A stretch of 64,000 bases of DNA, from contig NC_133324.1 of assembly GCF_042186555.1 (NCBI RefSeq), positions 130,812,022 through 130,876,021 of the forward strand. The letters run 5' to 3'. Under the pieces are notes generated by a model. That model worked only from the letters and a program-made list of their open reading frames with translations. It ran no database searches and was not told where the DNA came from. The position numbers and the translations under genes were made by a program. This document shows, in pieces, positions 45,331-57,514 of the stretch. The DNA comes from Aquarana catesbeiana. Lineage: Eukaryota; Chordata; Amphibia; Anura; Ranidae. Within the stretch, counting starts at the first letter, position 1; every line of letters begins with the position of its first letter.

Positions 45331-46458
45331 GTGAATGTATTGCATTTAACAAGGCAATGTTTTGTAATCCTCATTGCTGGCGGCTCCAGCTCTCTCATTG
45401 GCGCTCCTCTGAACTTCCTTTCAGGGAGAGTAGTACTTAGTACTTCACAAGAAGGGACAGTGCAATCTCCAGGAGCTGTCCATCAATTAGCTTGAAGGAG
45501 CAGGGGAGTGGTTTGCTAAACTAGTTTTCATTTCTATGCTTTTGTATGGATGTACAGATGGTGCGTACTAGCGCACCACGTCCATTCAGGTCTAAACCCA
45601 GTCACACAAGGCAGGCTTTATAGGACCCTGCAAGAGAAAGAAGCCATCCTGGATCTGGATATCAGGGCAAGCACCAGAGCTCCTGCTAATGTGTCAGGAA
45701 ATAAAAGCTTTACAGCAGGAAGGGATAGCGTCCATTGTAAATGATTTTTTTTAAGCATGTAGAATATCTTTTAAAAAAAATTGACTTTTTATTATCACTT
45801 TAATGATTCACTTTTTTCAGATCTTCACTCAAGAAGCATATGTTGAATGTTGACCATTTATTGTGGTGTTCCATAAGGTTAAGTCTTTAATTACATAAAA
45901 CATCCCTAAATATGTCTTTTTATTTCCATTTCAAACTAATAATGGCTTTCAATTTAAAGTGAATAAAGAGTGCTGGGGCCATGCAAAAACAGTGCTGACA
46001 CCGTCCCGTTGTTTCCTTCCGGCTAAATGAAAGTGACACCAGTAGATTAGAATGAGACTAAGACAATTCGCATTGCAATTGTGTTAGTTTAACTTTAACA
46101 ATCTTTTAACACTCTTGTTTAAATGTAGCTGACATACCATAATTACAAATCTACAAGCCTTGATTAAAGAATTTTACATCTGAACCTATAGAGAGAATGT
46201 ATCGACTTTTTTTTTATATCTTCAAGAAGCCAATTTTTCTTTTGTACATTTGGTAAACCAGTCCTTAGGGCTATGTCAAAAACAGATCTGTCTGGAATCT
46301 GAACTCTTGCATTTTATTGACATCCTTTTGTAGGCAGTAACAAAGGGTTATTGTCAAAAAATGTTCTTTGTTTATTGGCAGTGTGACGGAATGATAAAGC
46401 TAATCTGAAAAAAGCTCATGCATTTCATCTGACATTTTTTCCTGTGCATTTTAAAGAC
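45331..46458. other. No gene recognised
   Basis: Over 1.1 kb without recognisable repeats or exons. The right half (45760-46450) is AT-rich and looks unique. A 64-codon frame (45550-45744) has no family I know and no splice context. Confidence 0.4.
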
Positions 46459-47036
46459 TTAAAGTGTTTGTAAGCCCTTGCATATACCCACTGAAGTGAC
46501 TGGCCTCAGGTGATGCACAGAGATTAGCAAATGATCCTATATAAGTTGTACCCGTTTATCTGCAGTCTTCTCTTCTCTACATCCGTGTTAAGTCTACAAT
46601 TTATAAGCTTGTCTAAGCTGTCAGAAAAAGGGAGTGGAGAGCTGAAATTAAACTCTGCAGAGCTCAGTGAGGAGAGCTGATTGGGGGGGAAAATACCCCC
46701 CCCCCCCCTCCGCACAGCACACAGGAACAGCTGAGGCTGTCAATTAGCTGGAGGTCCCTCCTGTCACCATTTTTCTCTTGGTGTCAGGGAAACTTGTCAG
46801 AAGTTACTCATGCTGGTCGTAGAGGAATGAAGAAGCGGACAGAAATGACACTTTTTTGCAATTAATTGAGGCCAGTACACACTAGGGATATGCTTTGTTC
46901 ATATTTCATGTCTGATTATGACCCCTGGCAAATTAAAACCCCTCCCAATTCCATCTGGAAATTGTTTTGTTGCAAGCAGTAGGGGGAGAACAAAGGGGAT
47001 GAAATAGTGTCTCCTACTGTACTCAGTACACTTTAA
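46459..47036 (+). mobile_element. TTAA-flanked element family F, 578 bp
   Basis: TTAAAGTGTTTGTAAGCCC to GTACTCAGTACACTTTAA, with TTAA at both ends and AGTGT-type termini. The C/G runs at 46685-46708 are nearly complementary. No gene. Confidence 0.6.
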
Positions 47037-47830
47037 GTGAAAAATCTTTTTTTACTGTATTTGCCCTTCTGTGCATGAGGAACCTGTATCTTTTATTCTA
47101 AGAAAGCAATTGTTTGGGTGAGTACATATGTAATGATTTGGGTGCTCTGACCACACTATGTTGGTGGGTGTCACCACAGAAAACCGTGCTATATAAAGAA
47201 AGACGTGTGGAAAATGACACCAGCTTTCACACTTGTGAAACACTAGGCCCCTTTCACACTTGTGCGACTTGGAACTGCAAAGTCGCACGACAAGTCGTAC
47301 CCCATGATTTCCAATGAGTACCATTTGTTACCCGTTTACTATATTTGAGATTTAATATCTCTCAGATATGATTTGGGTTAAATGAGAGTTTGACCATGAG
47401 TGAAAGCTTTAAAACAATAACAAAAATGTATTGGTATATAGTAAAGTAGGCCTAGACTAATACACACAATCTATCTATTTGTACAGTTTTATTCCTTAAA
47501 ACAATCTACAAACAGTAGGACATAAATGACTTATGACCAACATATTTAGATAAAAGTACAAGGGAGATTTCCCATATTTACCATTCCCATAGAGGTTCCA
47601 TTCACGTGACTGCTCTGCCATAGTGTGTGTTTCCCTCCCATCTAGTCTGTATATCGTTACAGGCTCATTGGTTGGTATGGCGTGGCTCTGATTAGTGGGC
47701 TTCCCTATTTTTGGTTAAGGACTGGCTACATCTCCAATCCCTATACTTTGCGTAAGTCAGACCCCTTTAATGCAAATCCTTGTGACTATTCTGAGCAGGA
47801 GATTAACTTGACCTTTTCCCAGGAAGTAAT
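47037..47830. other. Mostly unclassified, with a MITE fragment
   Basis: 47249-47325 starts AGGCCCCTTTCACACTTGT, one end of a related MITE, followed by CAAAGTCGCACGACAAGTCG. The other end is missing. No gene. Confidence 0.4.
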
Positions 47831-48208
47831 GCTCCTTTCACACTGAGGCGCTTTGCAGGCGCTAAAGTGCTAAAAATAGCGCCTGCAAAGCGCCTCGAAA
47901 GTGCTGCTAAATGCACTCCAGTGTGAAAGCCCCGAGGGCTTTCACACTGGAGCCGTGCGCTTGCAGGGCGGTCATAAAAGTCCTGCAAGCTGCATCTTTG
48001 GAGCGCATTAGGAGCGGTGTAATTACCGCTGCTAAAGCGCCCCTTCCCATTGATATCAATGGGGCAGCGCTGCAAACCAGCGCTTTTGCGGGCGGTTTTA
48101 ACCCTTTTTCGGCCGCTAGCAGGGGGTTAAACCGCGCCGCTAAAACGACGCCATATCTAGCACCGCTGTACTGCCGGCGCCCGCACGCTTCAGTGTGAAA
48201 GTAGCCTT
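47831..48208. mobile_element. MITE with CCTTTCACACTG termini, copy 3
   Basis: Ends GCTCCTTTCACACTGAGGCG and TTCAGTGTGAAAGTAGCCTT. The interior matches the other copies (GCGCTTGCAGGGCGG, ATTGATATCAATGGGGCAG). Confidence 0.78.
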
Positions 48209-48229
48209 AAGTATTGAGTATCTGAGACT

Positions 48230-48982
48230 TCAGAGGTGTTTTTCAAAATTTAGCCAGGCTTGGATGTTTTTCTTTCTAAGAAGAGGCTTCTGTCTTGCCA
48301 CTCTACCCCATAGTCCAGACATATGAAGAATACGGGAGATTGTTGTCACATGTACCACACAGCCAGTACTTGCCAGATGTTCCTGCAGCTACTTTAATGT
48401 TGCTGTAGGCCTCTTGGCAGCCTCCCTGACCATTTTTCTTGTCTTTTCATCAATTTTGGAGGGACGTCTAGTTCTTGGTAATGTCACTGTTGTGCTATAT
48501 TTTCTCCACTTGATGATGACTGTCTTCGCTGTGTTCCATGGTATATCGAATGCCTTGGAAATTCTTTTGTATCCTTCTCCTGACTGATACCTTTTAATAA
48601 TGAGATCTCTCTGTGAACTATGGCTTTTGCTGGATGCGACTAAGAAAATGTCAAGAAAGACCTATTAGAACAGCTGAACTTTATTTGGGGTTAATTAGAG
48701 GCACTTTTACATGATGGCAGGTGTGTACTGACTCCTATTTAACATGAGTTTAAATGTGATTGCTTAATTCGGAACACAGCTTCTACATCTCCAGTTATAA
48801 GAGGGTTTTGAACACTTATGCAACCACCTTATTTTAGTTTTTACCCTCTCCCCTAAAATATTTCAGTTTGTTCTCCAAGTGAGTTGTACAGTTTATAGAT
48901 GTAAACGATTTCTTTTGCCTCATTTTTTTACACCACAGAACTTAACAATTTAACAGGTGTGTAGACTTTTTATATCCAGTGT
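48230..48982 (-). mobile_element. Tc1 element E, 5' half only
   Basis: On the minus strand starts near 48982 with CACTGGATATAAAAAGTC next to TATA, the terminus of another vertebrate Tc1 family. It runs through the 5' spacer and the helix-turn-helix half of the transposase gene (about 48640-48230, with the paired-like region and a GRPSKI-type hook), and ends before the DDE domain. The C-terminal half and 3' end are missing. Confidence 0.78.
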
Positions 48983-48983
48983 A

Positions 48984-49690
48984 TATATCCCAGTAGGAGT
49001 CTGAGCAATGGAAAGGTGAGATCTATAATGAACTAAATGAAGTAAAGACCATCAGTGTGTATCATACATGATCTATGTATCCAGAAGGAGTATGGTCCAG
49101 ATCAAATGTTATTGTTATGTGGTCAACGAAAAGCTAAACTCAGTTCACTGGAGATCTAATGAATCCACTCATTGACCCCACAAACAATGTGAGCAGCCTG
49201 CTTATTGTGTTAGTGTGGAGCAAGTCCTAAGATACATCAACTATAATAAAAAGTGACCAGGTTGAGTAGCCAAATTTCCATGATGCAAAGTTAAATGTCC
49301 CATCCAAAGGTATACCTGTGCCTGAGCCAGTGTGTACTTCTGTTGACCATCACAGATGATAATAAGCACAAGTTCTGCCAACACAAGTAAAGCTTCTATT
49401 GAGCTAAATCATTGGCTGTGCGTGTCAGTTCAAAACTGCTGGGTGATATTGCGGCAATATACAGAGCTTGTTAGCTCAACTTGATGGTTTAGTGTCTCCT
49501 ACGAGTTACCCAATGAGCTGGACAGGAACTCCTCTCGAGTTCCACTCCTGAGCCCAGTACTGCTGAACTGCCCAGGCTGAATGCTGCTATTATTGGATTA
49601 GTCAGTTTTCTCCTGGCCTCCGGTGCCTGCGATTGCCGGTTCAAACTGGTGCATATTCCAGCCGAGCAAGGAGGACGTAGGAGGCAGGGA
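48984..49690. other. No gene recognised
   Basis: AT-moderate sequence with no coding signal. Its right part may belong to the Penelope-like element. Confidence 0.35.
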
Positions 49691-50585
49691 TATGTGCCCC
49701 GTGATGTCAACGCGTTTCGTTCCACAGTCATGAAACTTCTTCAGGACCATTATTGACCATCCAGTCAAATTCGCCTATATATACATTAAGTAATATATCA
49801 ATAAAAAGTGAAATCGCTGCATTAGTGGAAAGAACCCAAATATCGGAACTAATGGGAGTGAACAAGAAATAATCTTGAATGCTAGCTTGAATAAACCACC
49901 CAACACCCTTGCAGATGGACGATAATAATACATTCCATCCTGCGAGGCATTTAATGATTACAGAAAGGGTTAAAGGGAGAGTTAATTATTTTAAGCCCAG
50001 GGGAAACAAAGAATTTAGATCAAAGATCCATTTTGCCTCTTTTTGAAGCAAAGTTTAATCCCTGTTTTCCCGTCTACCAGGCTTAGTAAGTTGATTACAA
50101 TCCAAAAATACAAGTTTCTTGGTGATGAATTATGGAATACCTTAAATTGTATGGCTATATGTTGCTGTAAACGTCGCCTTGAGCGGAGGTGCTAGAAACA
50201 TGCTTTCCTATCCTTCTCAGATCCCTTTTTTCCCATGTACATTTTTGGGAAAGAACAATAAATCATATAGACCACCCATTTCAAAAAAGTTAAGGAAGGA
50301 CAGGATAGTAAAACATTTTTCATGAGCTGAGTCCCAGAAGACCTCCATCTTGTGTACAAACTTGCACAATTTCCGCACCGAAACATACCATTAGGTGATC
50401 TTCTAGTTATAGAACTTAGAGAAGAACTAGGGGCATATCTTCTGTGAACAAGCAGATCCGCTAGGGTTGGAGCCTTTCTAACCACAAGGATAGCTTGGGA
50501 TCTAAAATTCATTCAATTTCCTTATCCTTCATCAGTGTGTGCCAGTGCTTTTCCAGCAGCAAGCTTAGTGTGGCCCAACGGGGTA
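49690..50585 (-). mobile_element. Penelope-like element, 3' portion
   Basis: Contains a GIY-YIG endonuclease remnant on the minus strand, followed about 230 bp downstream by a CGAAACGCG-containing segment (49703-49760). The RT region is missing; the element is truncated near 50585. Confidence 0.7.
49990..50512 (-). pseudogene. Penelope-type GIY-YIG endonuclease remnant
   Basis: The frame 50512-50192 reads RKAPTLADLLVHRRY, then GMFRCGNCASL (the Cys-rich linker typical of Penelope-like elements), then VVYMIYCSFPKMYMGK, the GIY-YIG core in the VVY-x7-YVG form. After a shift, HNSSPRNLYFW and then, in another frame, GRRENRD-x-TLLQKEAKWIFDLNSL match the conserved end of the domain. The endonuclease would nick target DNA. 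At least two frame changes and stops make it dead. RT sequence is not present upstream. Confidence 0.82.
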
Positions 50586-50647
50586 CCACAGCATGTGACA
50601 ACCCCTAGTTTTTCTTTTCTTTTCTTTTTTCATGTACATTTGTGTCT

Positions 50648-51623
50648 TTAACCACCTCAATACTGGGCATTTTCGCCCCCTTCCTGCCCAAGCCATTTTT
50701 CAGCTTTCAGCGCTGTCGCATTTTGAATGACAATTGCGCGGTCATACAACACTGTACCCAAATGAAATTGTTATCATTTTTTTCCCCACAAATAGAGCTT
50801 TCTTTTAGTGGTATTTGATCACCTCTGCGGTTTTTATTTTTTGCGCTATAAACAAAAGAAGAGTGACAAGTTTTAAAAAAACACAATAATTTTTACCTTT
50901 TGCGATAATAAATATCCAATTTTTTTTTCTTTAAAACAAATTTTTTCTCAGTTTAGGCCGATATGTATTCTTGTACATATTTTTGGTAAAAAAAAAAATC
51001 GCAATAAGCGTATATAGATTGGTTTGCACAAAAGTTATAGTGTCTACAAAATAGGGGATAGTTTTATAACATTTTTATTTTTTAAAAATTTTTTTACTGG
51101 TAATGGCGGCGATCTGCGATTTTTATCGTGACTGCGATATTGCGGCGGACACTTTTGACACATATTTGGGACCATTCACATTTATACAGCGATCCGTGCT
51201 ATAAAAATGCATTGATTACTGTATAAATGTGACAGGCAGTGAAGGGGTTAACACTAGGTGGTGATCGAGGGGTTAACTGTGTTGCTAGGGAGTGATTCTA
51301 ACTGTAGGGGGCGGGGACTCACTAGGGGAGGAGACCGATCGGTGTTCCGCTGTACTGGGAACACATCATCGGTCTCCTCTCCTCTGACAGGACCGTGGAT
51401 CTGTGTGTTTACACACACAGATCCATGGTCCTGCTGTGTTACCGGTAATCGCGGGTGCCCGGCGGACATCGCGGCCGCCGGGCACGCGAACCGGGTGCCT
51501 AGTGACACGGCGCGCGCGCCCCCTGGTGGCCTAGGAAAGCGAGGACGTCATATGACGTCCGCCCGCTATGAGAGCTGCGCCGCCTGGCCGTCAATTGACG
51601 GCCGGCGGTCGGCAAGCAGTTAA
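50648..51623 (+). mobile_element. TTAA family A element, complete, 976 bp
   Basis: TTAACCACCTCAATACTGG to GGTCGGCAAGCAGTTAA, TTAA at both ends. It includes the 40-bp hairpin 51391-51430 centred on TGTTTACA and a GC-rich right end with TATGACGTC. No coding frame. Best reference copy for the family in this window. Confidence 0.78.
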
Positions 51624-51699
51624 ACTGATCTTTATTTTTGGCTAAGATAACAGATCTATCTTTTAAAATACAGGTATGGGTTTCTTTTCTTTTTTTTTT

Positions 51700-52153
51700 T
51701 TTTTTTTTTTTCATATTCATACTTACCGAGGTGGATGCAGCATCGGTCAGATGCTGCCCCTGGCGCCTCTACACTGTAAACTGAGCGATCGAACACCTCC
51801 GATCACTTGGTTTTCAAAGCTCCGTGAGCAGAGAGCTTCAGACTGTCAGTCACAGCTCTCTGCTCATCTTCCTCTTCGCTAATTGGAGCGCTGGGCTGTG
51901 GAGGGGATGGAGCGGGCCATCTCAGACTCTCAGCGGCTCGCTGAGACGGGTGTCAGTCCAGGCACCTGGCGGATCCAGACTTCATTGTCGGGATAACGGC
52001 GGTGCCTGGACTGATATCCATGACGCCAGCAGAGAGCGGAGTTCAGTCCGCTCTCTGCTGAAAATGGGTCACAGGCGTGCAGAACGAATTGCACTCCTGT
52101 GATCCATAGAAGAAGTCCAGCCAAACGAGTTTTTAGCTGGACTTCTCCTTTAA
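51700..52153 (-). mobile_element. TTAA-type element family D
   Basis: Ends GCTGGACTTCTCCTTTAA (52153). Read on the minus strand it is the counterpart of 35000-35430, with a GTAAGT (51721-51726 complement) followed by a long A/T run (51688-51712 on +). Confidence 0.62.
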
Positions 52154-52659
52154 AGCAGGAAATTGCAAAATTGTTTGTTTATTTTGTCCAGGGGCACACA
52201 TACTATACTTAACTGATCCTCTGGAAAACAGCGAACCCCCATGTCCAGCGGTGGACTGTTCCTGTCATCCTCGTGTCCATATCCGGGCTATGGGTGTGAT
52301 GACGTTAGGAACAGTCCATGTGCGCGGCTGCCAGCATGCGGGGATAGATGCGGCAGAGACCGGTCTTACACTTGCAGGATTGGCCAATTAGGTAAGTATA
52401 TCTCCAGTCTCCTCAACCCCAGACATAAAAGAGCAGTTACCCATGCAGTGCGGGCAAATCCCCACTACATGGGAAACATATTTATCTTCTTGAATTTTTC
52501 TTTAAATTTCAGCTCTATCTTTAGCACAGGTCGGTTCTTCGCCAGTCTTCGGGTCCCCGGCACCACCATCTTGCATGTGGAAAGCCAGCTGTGACTTCCT
52601 GGTGCTTCACAGGATATCAAAACTTGAAAATCATTTTTGTGTCACTGCTGCAATATCAA
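52154..52659. other. Unclassified, no gene
   Basis: Contains GGTAAGTATATC at 52391 after a GC-rich stretch, and a TTTCAG-type acceptor near 52507. I found no coding exon between or around them. Confidence 0.4.
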
Positions 52660-52900
52660 GGGCACTTTCACACTGATCCATAGCAAAAATGCAGTAAACA
52701 CACATGTCGCATTTATGGTGAATTTTTCACAGGACGTGACTCAAAAATGAGGCAAGCAGGATTTTACTAAATGCAGCAGACCCACAACGGATCAGTGTGA
52801 AGAGTTCCATAGAATTACATGGTCTCATGTTTTTCTTACGCTTTTTTTTTTTTTTTAAACACAAAAACAGAAGAAAAACGGATCAGAGGGAAAGCAGCCC
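52660..52900. mobile_element. MITE-like element
   Basis: Ends GGGCACTTTCACACTGATCC and CGGATCAGAGGGAAAGCAGCC are imperfect inverted repeats in the style of the TTCACACTG MITEs. Confidence 0.5.
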
Positions 52901-53692
52901 AAGCTACAGCTTTCTTTCTAGTTGACTAACTGCTTTAAAGTTATCATTCCATCAAAAATCCACCATCTCACTGAAATTTTGTCAAATCTATAAATTTTAG
53001 TCGGTATTTTATGTTCCTATAACTTATAATTACAGCTTCCTTTGGTAGAAATTCTATAAATTCTGTTATGTTACTTTCCTTCCCTGTGTTAATAAAATAT
53101 CCCTACAAATATCCAGTTGTATATCTTCATCCAGCTTTTTTTTCCTTACCACTTTGGTATAGACATCATTTTGCTCTCTTGGGATAGATTATTGAAAAAT
53201 TAGCTCAGAGTCTAAATCAAAATCTATCAATCACTATTTAAGTTTCAAAGAGGGATGGCTAGATAATAAATTGGGAATAAGCAAGCTGGAACCTACTCAA
53301 CAAATTCAATTCTTGGTTAAGAAGTTTGATTCATTACAGGGAATAAGGCTTTAGAGAGACAGAATAATTCAGTATCCATCAGCTAAAGGATTGGAATACA
53401 AGCACTAGACCAGACATGCTGAAAATAGGCATGGTTGTAAGGGCATGGTACAGTGATTAGGTGACGCAATTCTTTCATCTGCTCCAAGTTGGGGACATTA
53501 TTTAAATGTGCCAATCTGCACGCATTTCAGAGCCCTGAAAGGATAAAGTATAAAGAAAAAATGACAGAACCAAAGAATTTAACTCTTTTATCAAATTGGA
53601 ATATAATGTAATTGAAATATTGGTACTCCCTCAGAGCTGGTGTGTACAAATTAAAGTGGGCCCATACCTAAATCAACCCTCTATTCTGCCTT
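52901..53692. other. AT-rich, no gene or repeat recognised
   Basis: About 790 bp without family matches or coding signal. Possibly old unique intron sequence. Confidence 0.4.
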
Positions 53693-54170
53693 AAGGGCTC
53701 ATTTACACTCTGGCTTCAACGCACATTAAAGCTCCTACTGCTTCAACAAGCTTTTATTATGTGTTTTTGATGCTTCGGTGGTGCTTCCATGAGGCTTAGG
53801 TGGTGCTTTGATGAAGTTTCTGTGGGGCTCTTTTGAAGCTTGGCAGATGGCTTGTGTGTGTTGATATCTCACCTGCAATTTCTCCAAAACAAAGCGAAGC
53901 TAAAGCTGAATTAAAGCCTCTCAAAAGCCGCAGGTGTTTCAAGCAAGCTTCAAATGAGCTTTGTCATAGAGCTCGATGAAGACTTTGAAGCACCACTAAA
54001 GCTACATGGGGTATAATTTTTGAAGCAAAGCCGAAGTAAAGCAAACACAAGGTGTAAAAAGGACTGTAAGCTAACAATTTTATTTAGTGACAGGAGCTTT
54101 GACTGGCGCTAAGAGAGCTTTAACAAAGCCTGTCCAAAGCCTTCTTTTGAAGCAAGTGTAAACTAGCCCT
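53693..54170. mobile_element. MITE with AGGGCT termini
   Basis: AGGGCTCATTTACACT and AGTGTAAACTAGCCCT are inverted repeats with TA on each side (53692-53693 region and 54171-54172). The interior is a run of GAAGC/GCTTC-rich units (AAGCTTCA, TGAAGC). Confidence 0.7.
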
Positions 54171-54172
54171 TA

Positions 54173-54876
54173 CTGATAATTGTGTGGTCATGCAATGCTG
54201 AATTACATTGTGTCATTTTTTCAAATTTTTATTTCTTCATACATGTAGGCCAATATGTATTCTACATATGTTTGGTTTAAAAAATCCCAATAAGCGTGTA
54301 TTGATTTGCGCAAAAGTTATAGCATCTACAAACTATGGGATATATATACTGGAATGTTTATTAGTATTAAAACAAAAAAAGAATTACTGGCAATCAGGGA
54401 CTTCGATATTGCGGTGGACAGTCTGACACGAACTGACACTTTGTGGGAACCAGTGACATGAATACAGTGATCAGTGCTAAAAATGTCACTGTATTAATGA
54501 CATTAATGGAAGGGGTTAAACATTTTAGGGTAAAATTTGTGCCTAACCAGTATTTTTGTATGTACTTTGTGCTACTTTTAACTAAGGCATTGCAGGGAAA
54601 CAAAATCCAGCACATCCCCGCTGATAAGACGGAGCTCTGCATTGTTTACATATGCAAAGCTCTGTCCAGTGTGTCTCCTTGCCAATCAGCGGGTGCCGGA
54701 GGTCATCCATTGGCCGCATCGGCCAATGGATGACCTCCGGCTTCTACTGCGCCTAATCACAGCAGAGGTGGCATGCCTGCGGAGCTCGCCAGTAATTCTA
54801 CACAGAGCGGCCGCTAATATAAGGCAATTGATTTAATGTGTATATGAGAAATGTTAAAATTGCCCAGGAGTGGTTA
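54173..54876 (+). repeat. TTAA family A-like, right end present
   Basis: Follows family A order and ends AGGAGTGGTTAA near 54876. Two hairpins: 54628-54667 around TGTTTACA, and a perfect 22-bp stem 54695-54716/54720-54741 with a 3-base loop. Confidence 0.65.
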
Positions 54877-55345
54877 AAGTGTATCAGAACCCATACCAGT
54901 ATGAAATATATTGCAGCTATACTAGTCCTTGGGTTTAGTTGTTGCGTTATTTTCCTATTTTTATTTGCTGATCCTGCCATTAACACACTTCCTGTCCTGT
55001 GGTCACAACACTTGCTCACAATACTGTATTGCTGGAGAAGCAGCATAATCACCCTGGGCTGCTCTTCTGATTTGAACTTCAAACCCCTCCTTCTATGTTA
55101 CATGAAGGGGGGAGGAATAGGGTGTTTGTATCTCACAAGACAGCTCTGAATACTGGTAAGATTGAATGTTTGAAATCACAAAGACTAGATGACAAAGTAA
55201 AAATGACACTGGAATATGAATAGGATCAATATATATTTTTCTCTAGCTGCAAAACACATACTTAGCCTGAAAAAAATAAAAAAACTAATGTAGCCACCTA
55301 AGGACCGGCAAGCTGTATATTTTATATTTTGGTTCCTTGGTTTAG
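54877..55345. repeat. Unclassified repeat, no gene
   Basis: Starts AAAGTGTATCAGAACCCAT directly after the TTAA of the preceding element, in the manner of another TTAA-type terminus. The second end was not identified. Confidence 0.4.
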
Positions 55346-55801
55346 TCACACTTTACTGTAAAGGCAGAAGGTTTTTTTTACCTTGATGCATTATATGCAT
55401 TAAGATAAAATCTTCTGTGTGTAGTAGCCTCCCCAGCACACCTAATACTTGAGCCCCATTTCTCTCCAGCGATGTCCACAAATGTTCAAGCCGTCTGGGG
55501 AAAAACTTCTGACTGGCTGAGACACAGCAGCGGCGCCATTGGCTCCCACGGCTGTCAGTCTCCCAAACTAGACAGAGTGGGCCGGGTCGGGGCTCCGTGT
55601 CTGAATGGACACATGGAGCTGTGACTCGCCTCCAGTGCCCCCATAGGAAGCTGCTGACTGTGGGGGCACTTGATAGGAGGGAGGAGCCAGGAGCAGCAAA
55701 GAGGGACCCAAGAAGAGGATCTGGGCAAAACCAACTGCACAGAGCAAGTAAGTATAACATGTTTGTTTTATTTTTTAAACAAGACTTTACAACCACTTTA
55801 A
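55346..55801 (+). mobile_element. TTAA-type element with GTAAGT
   Basis: Ends CTTTACAACCACTTTAA (55801). GC-rich centre, then GTAAGTATAACATG at 55748 followed by a T-rich run. Hairpin TGATGCATTATATGCATTA near 55383-55401. Confidence 0.6.
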
Positions 55802-56384
55802 GCAACTTTACTGGCTCCCTGAAAACTTTTGTTCCTGAAACAACTTTTGAACCCTGGTCACCAAAGAATAATGTTGCTGCAGTGCAACAGTTGACCGACT
55901 AAACTGATTTCCTGATGGTAAAAAACAATTTTTAATTTTGCAATTACATTTCTACAGGTGTTTTGTCCTCGACAGTAAGGTACTGTTTATGTATTAGAAA
56001 AGATATCGTTTGAATTTGTAAAATTCTTATTTGATAAATTTTATTTAGTATCTCTCTGGTAAATGTGCCAGATAGAGCCTGGACCATATGTGTTACTAAA
56101 GGTGACTTGTATTGTTCGAAGTGTGTAATTATGAGGAGGAAACCAGCATGTGTTCATCAGGTAAATCTCATGCTTAGTATATTTGTCCAATTCTTGTGCT
56201 GGATTAACAACATTAGTGGGCAAAAAGCAAATATTTAAAAGTGTCACGTTCAGTATGGCTTTGTTTCAGGCATTGAAGAAGCCTTTATATAAACTCTAAT
56301 ACAAGAATGTTGTATGGATACCTCCAAGTATTACAGTATTTCTGCAGATTTGTTAAGTGTGAGTGTAAAATGTGATTGATGGAC
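55802..56384. other. No gene seen
   Basis: AT-rich stretch, no recognised repeat or exon. Confidence 0.4.
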
Positions 56385-56720
56385 CGTATACACGATCCGG
56401 AAATCGGATAAAAAATACCGCTTTCGAAGTGATTGTACGATAATCAGATCGTTGGTACAGAGGTTTCAAGAGTCGATACTATCCGATCGGACCAACACAA
56501 AAAATGTTCTCGTATGATACCAATTTGTAAGATTTTCATTTAATCAGTACAGTTGTCGTCCGAAAATACAATAGAAAGACACTACAACACAACTACAACA
56601 GAAGATTTATTGGTAACAGCAAAATCAAACAAGGTACTCACATTTAAAATAAGTGGAACAGACAAACAAGAAAACGAGCAGTGAGCTCGCCGACGTCACT
56701 TTCGGTGCCTAACGTCCCGA
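56385..56720. repeat. Harbinger-like MITE relative, one end only
   Basis: ACCGTATACACGATCCGGAA resembles the termini at 34122 and 39915, and CCGATCGGACC lies further in. No opposite end was found. Confidence 0.4.
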
Positions 56721-57514
56721 AGCGTGTTCGTCACAGTCACGTGACTTCATCTGGGGGTCAGTACTACTTGTTTCCTGTCTTTTTTTTTTTTGATCATCTC
56801 AATTGAGAGCGTGTACATTCTGATGCTTTTGTTTTGATGCGTTTTGTCGCATTACGGATGTATTCCATACAGAAAAAATACAACATGTTCTACTTTTGTT
56901 GACTGCACTGGTGTCAACTAGGGCCATTGGTATACATGTTAAAGTGGAACTTAGTGTTATTAAACCTCAAAACATTTTTACCTTAATGAATTGTTTGCAT
57001 TGAAGGATCACTAAAGATATATATATATATATTTTTTTTTTTTAAATAACAAACATGTTATGCTTACCTCCACTGTGTAGCTCGTTTTGCACAGAGTGGC
57101 CCCGAACCTGCTCTTCTGGGGTACCTCGGTGGCTGTCTCGGCTCCCCCCCCCGCGCAAGGACTCAACACCTTCATGCGAGCTCCCTCGCATGGTGTTGAG
57201 TGCTTGCGGGCACGCTCCCGTGATACAGCCTGCGGCCATAGCCGCTCACTGTATCACTCGGCCCCGCCCCTGGCGCGCCACGTCTTTGGATGTGATTGAC
57301 GGCAGCGCAAGCCAATGGCTGCGCTGTTTTCAATCCATCCACTGTAACCAATCAACGGCCAGGCTGAGTGGCGAAGAGGACGTCGGGGGCGAGCGCGGGA
57401 CTTTCGAGGGGTCTGGTAAGTAAAACGGGGGGGGGGGGGGGGGGGGCCGGGATTGTCAGATGTTTTTTCACCTTAATGCATTAAAGTGAAAAAACTTTTA
57501 CCTTTACAACCCTT
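56721..57514 (-). repeat. TTAA-type repeats, GC-rich, with long G run
   Basis: 57050-57420 is a GC-rich block bounded by GTAAGC-type donor (complement, 57062-57067) on the left and GTAAGT (57416-57421) on the right, so it looks like two element halves head to head. G run of about 21 at 57428-57447. Inverted repeat: CTCAACACCTTCATGCGAGC with its complement (57152-57203). No gene. Confidence 0.5.

Noticed and set aside
52241..52594. Possible host exon pair (GTAAGT at 52392, CAG near 52513)
   Set aside because: No conserved peptide on either side, and the donor matches the recurrent donor of TTAA elements.
55353..55902. Frames of 100-150 codons on both strands
   Set aside because: They lie in a GC-rich TTAA element; the overlap on both strands shows composition, not coding.
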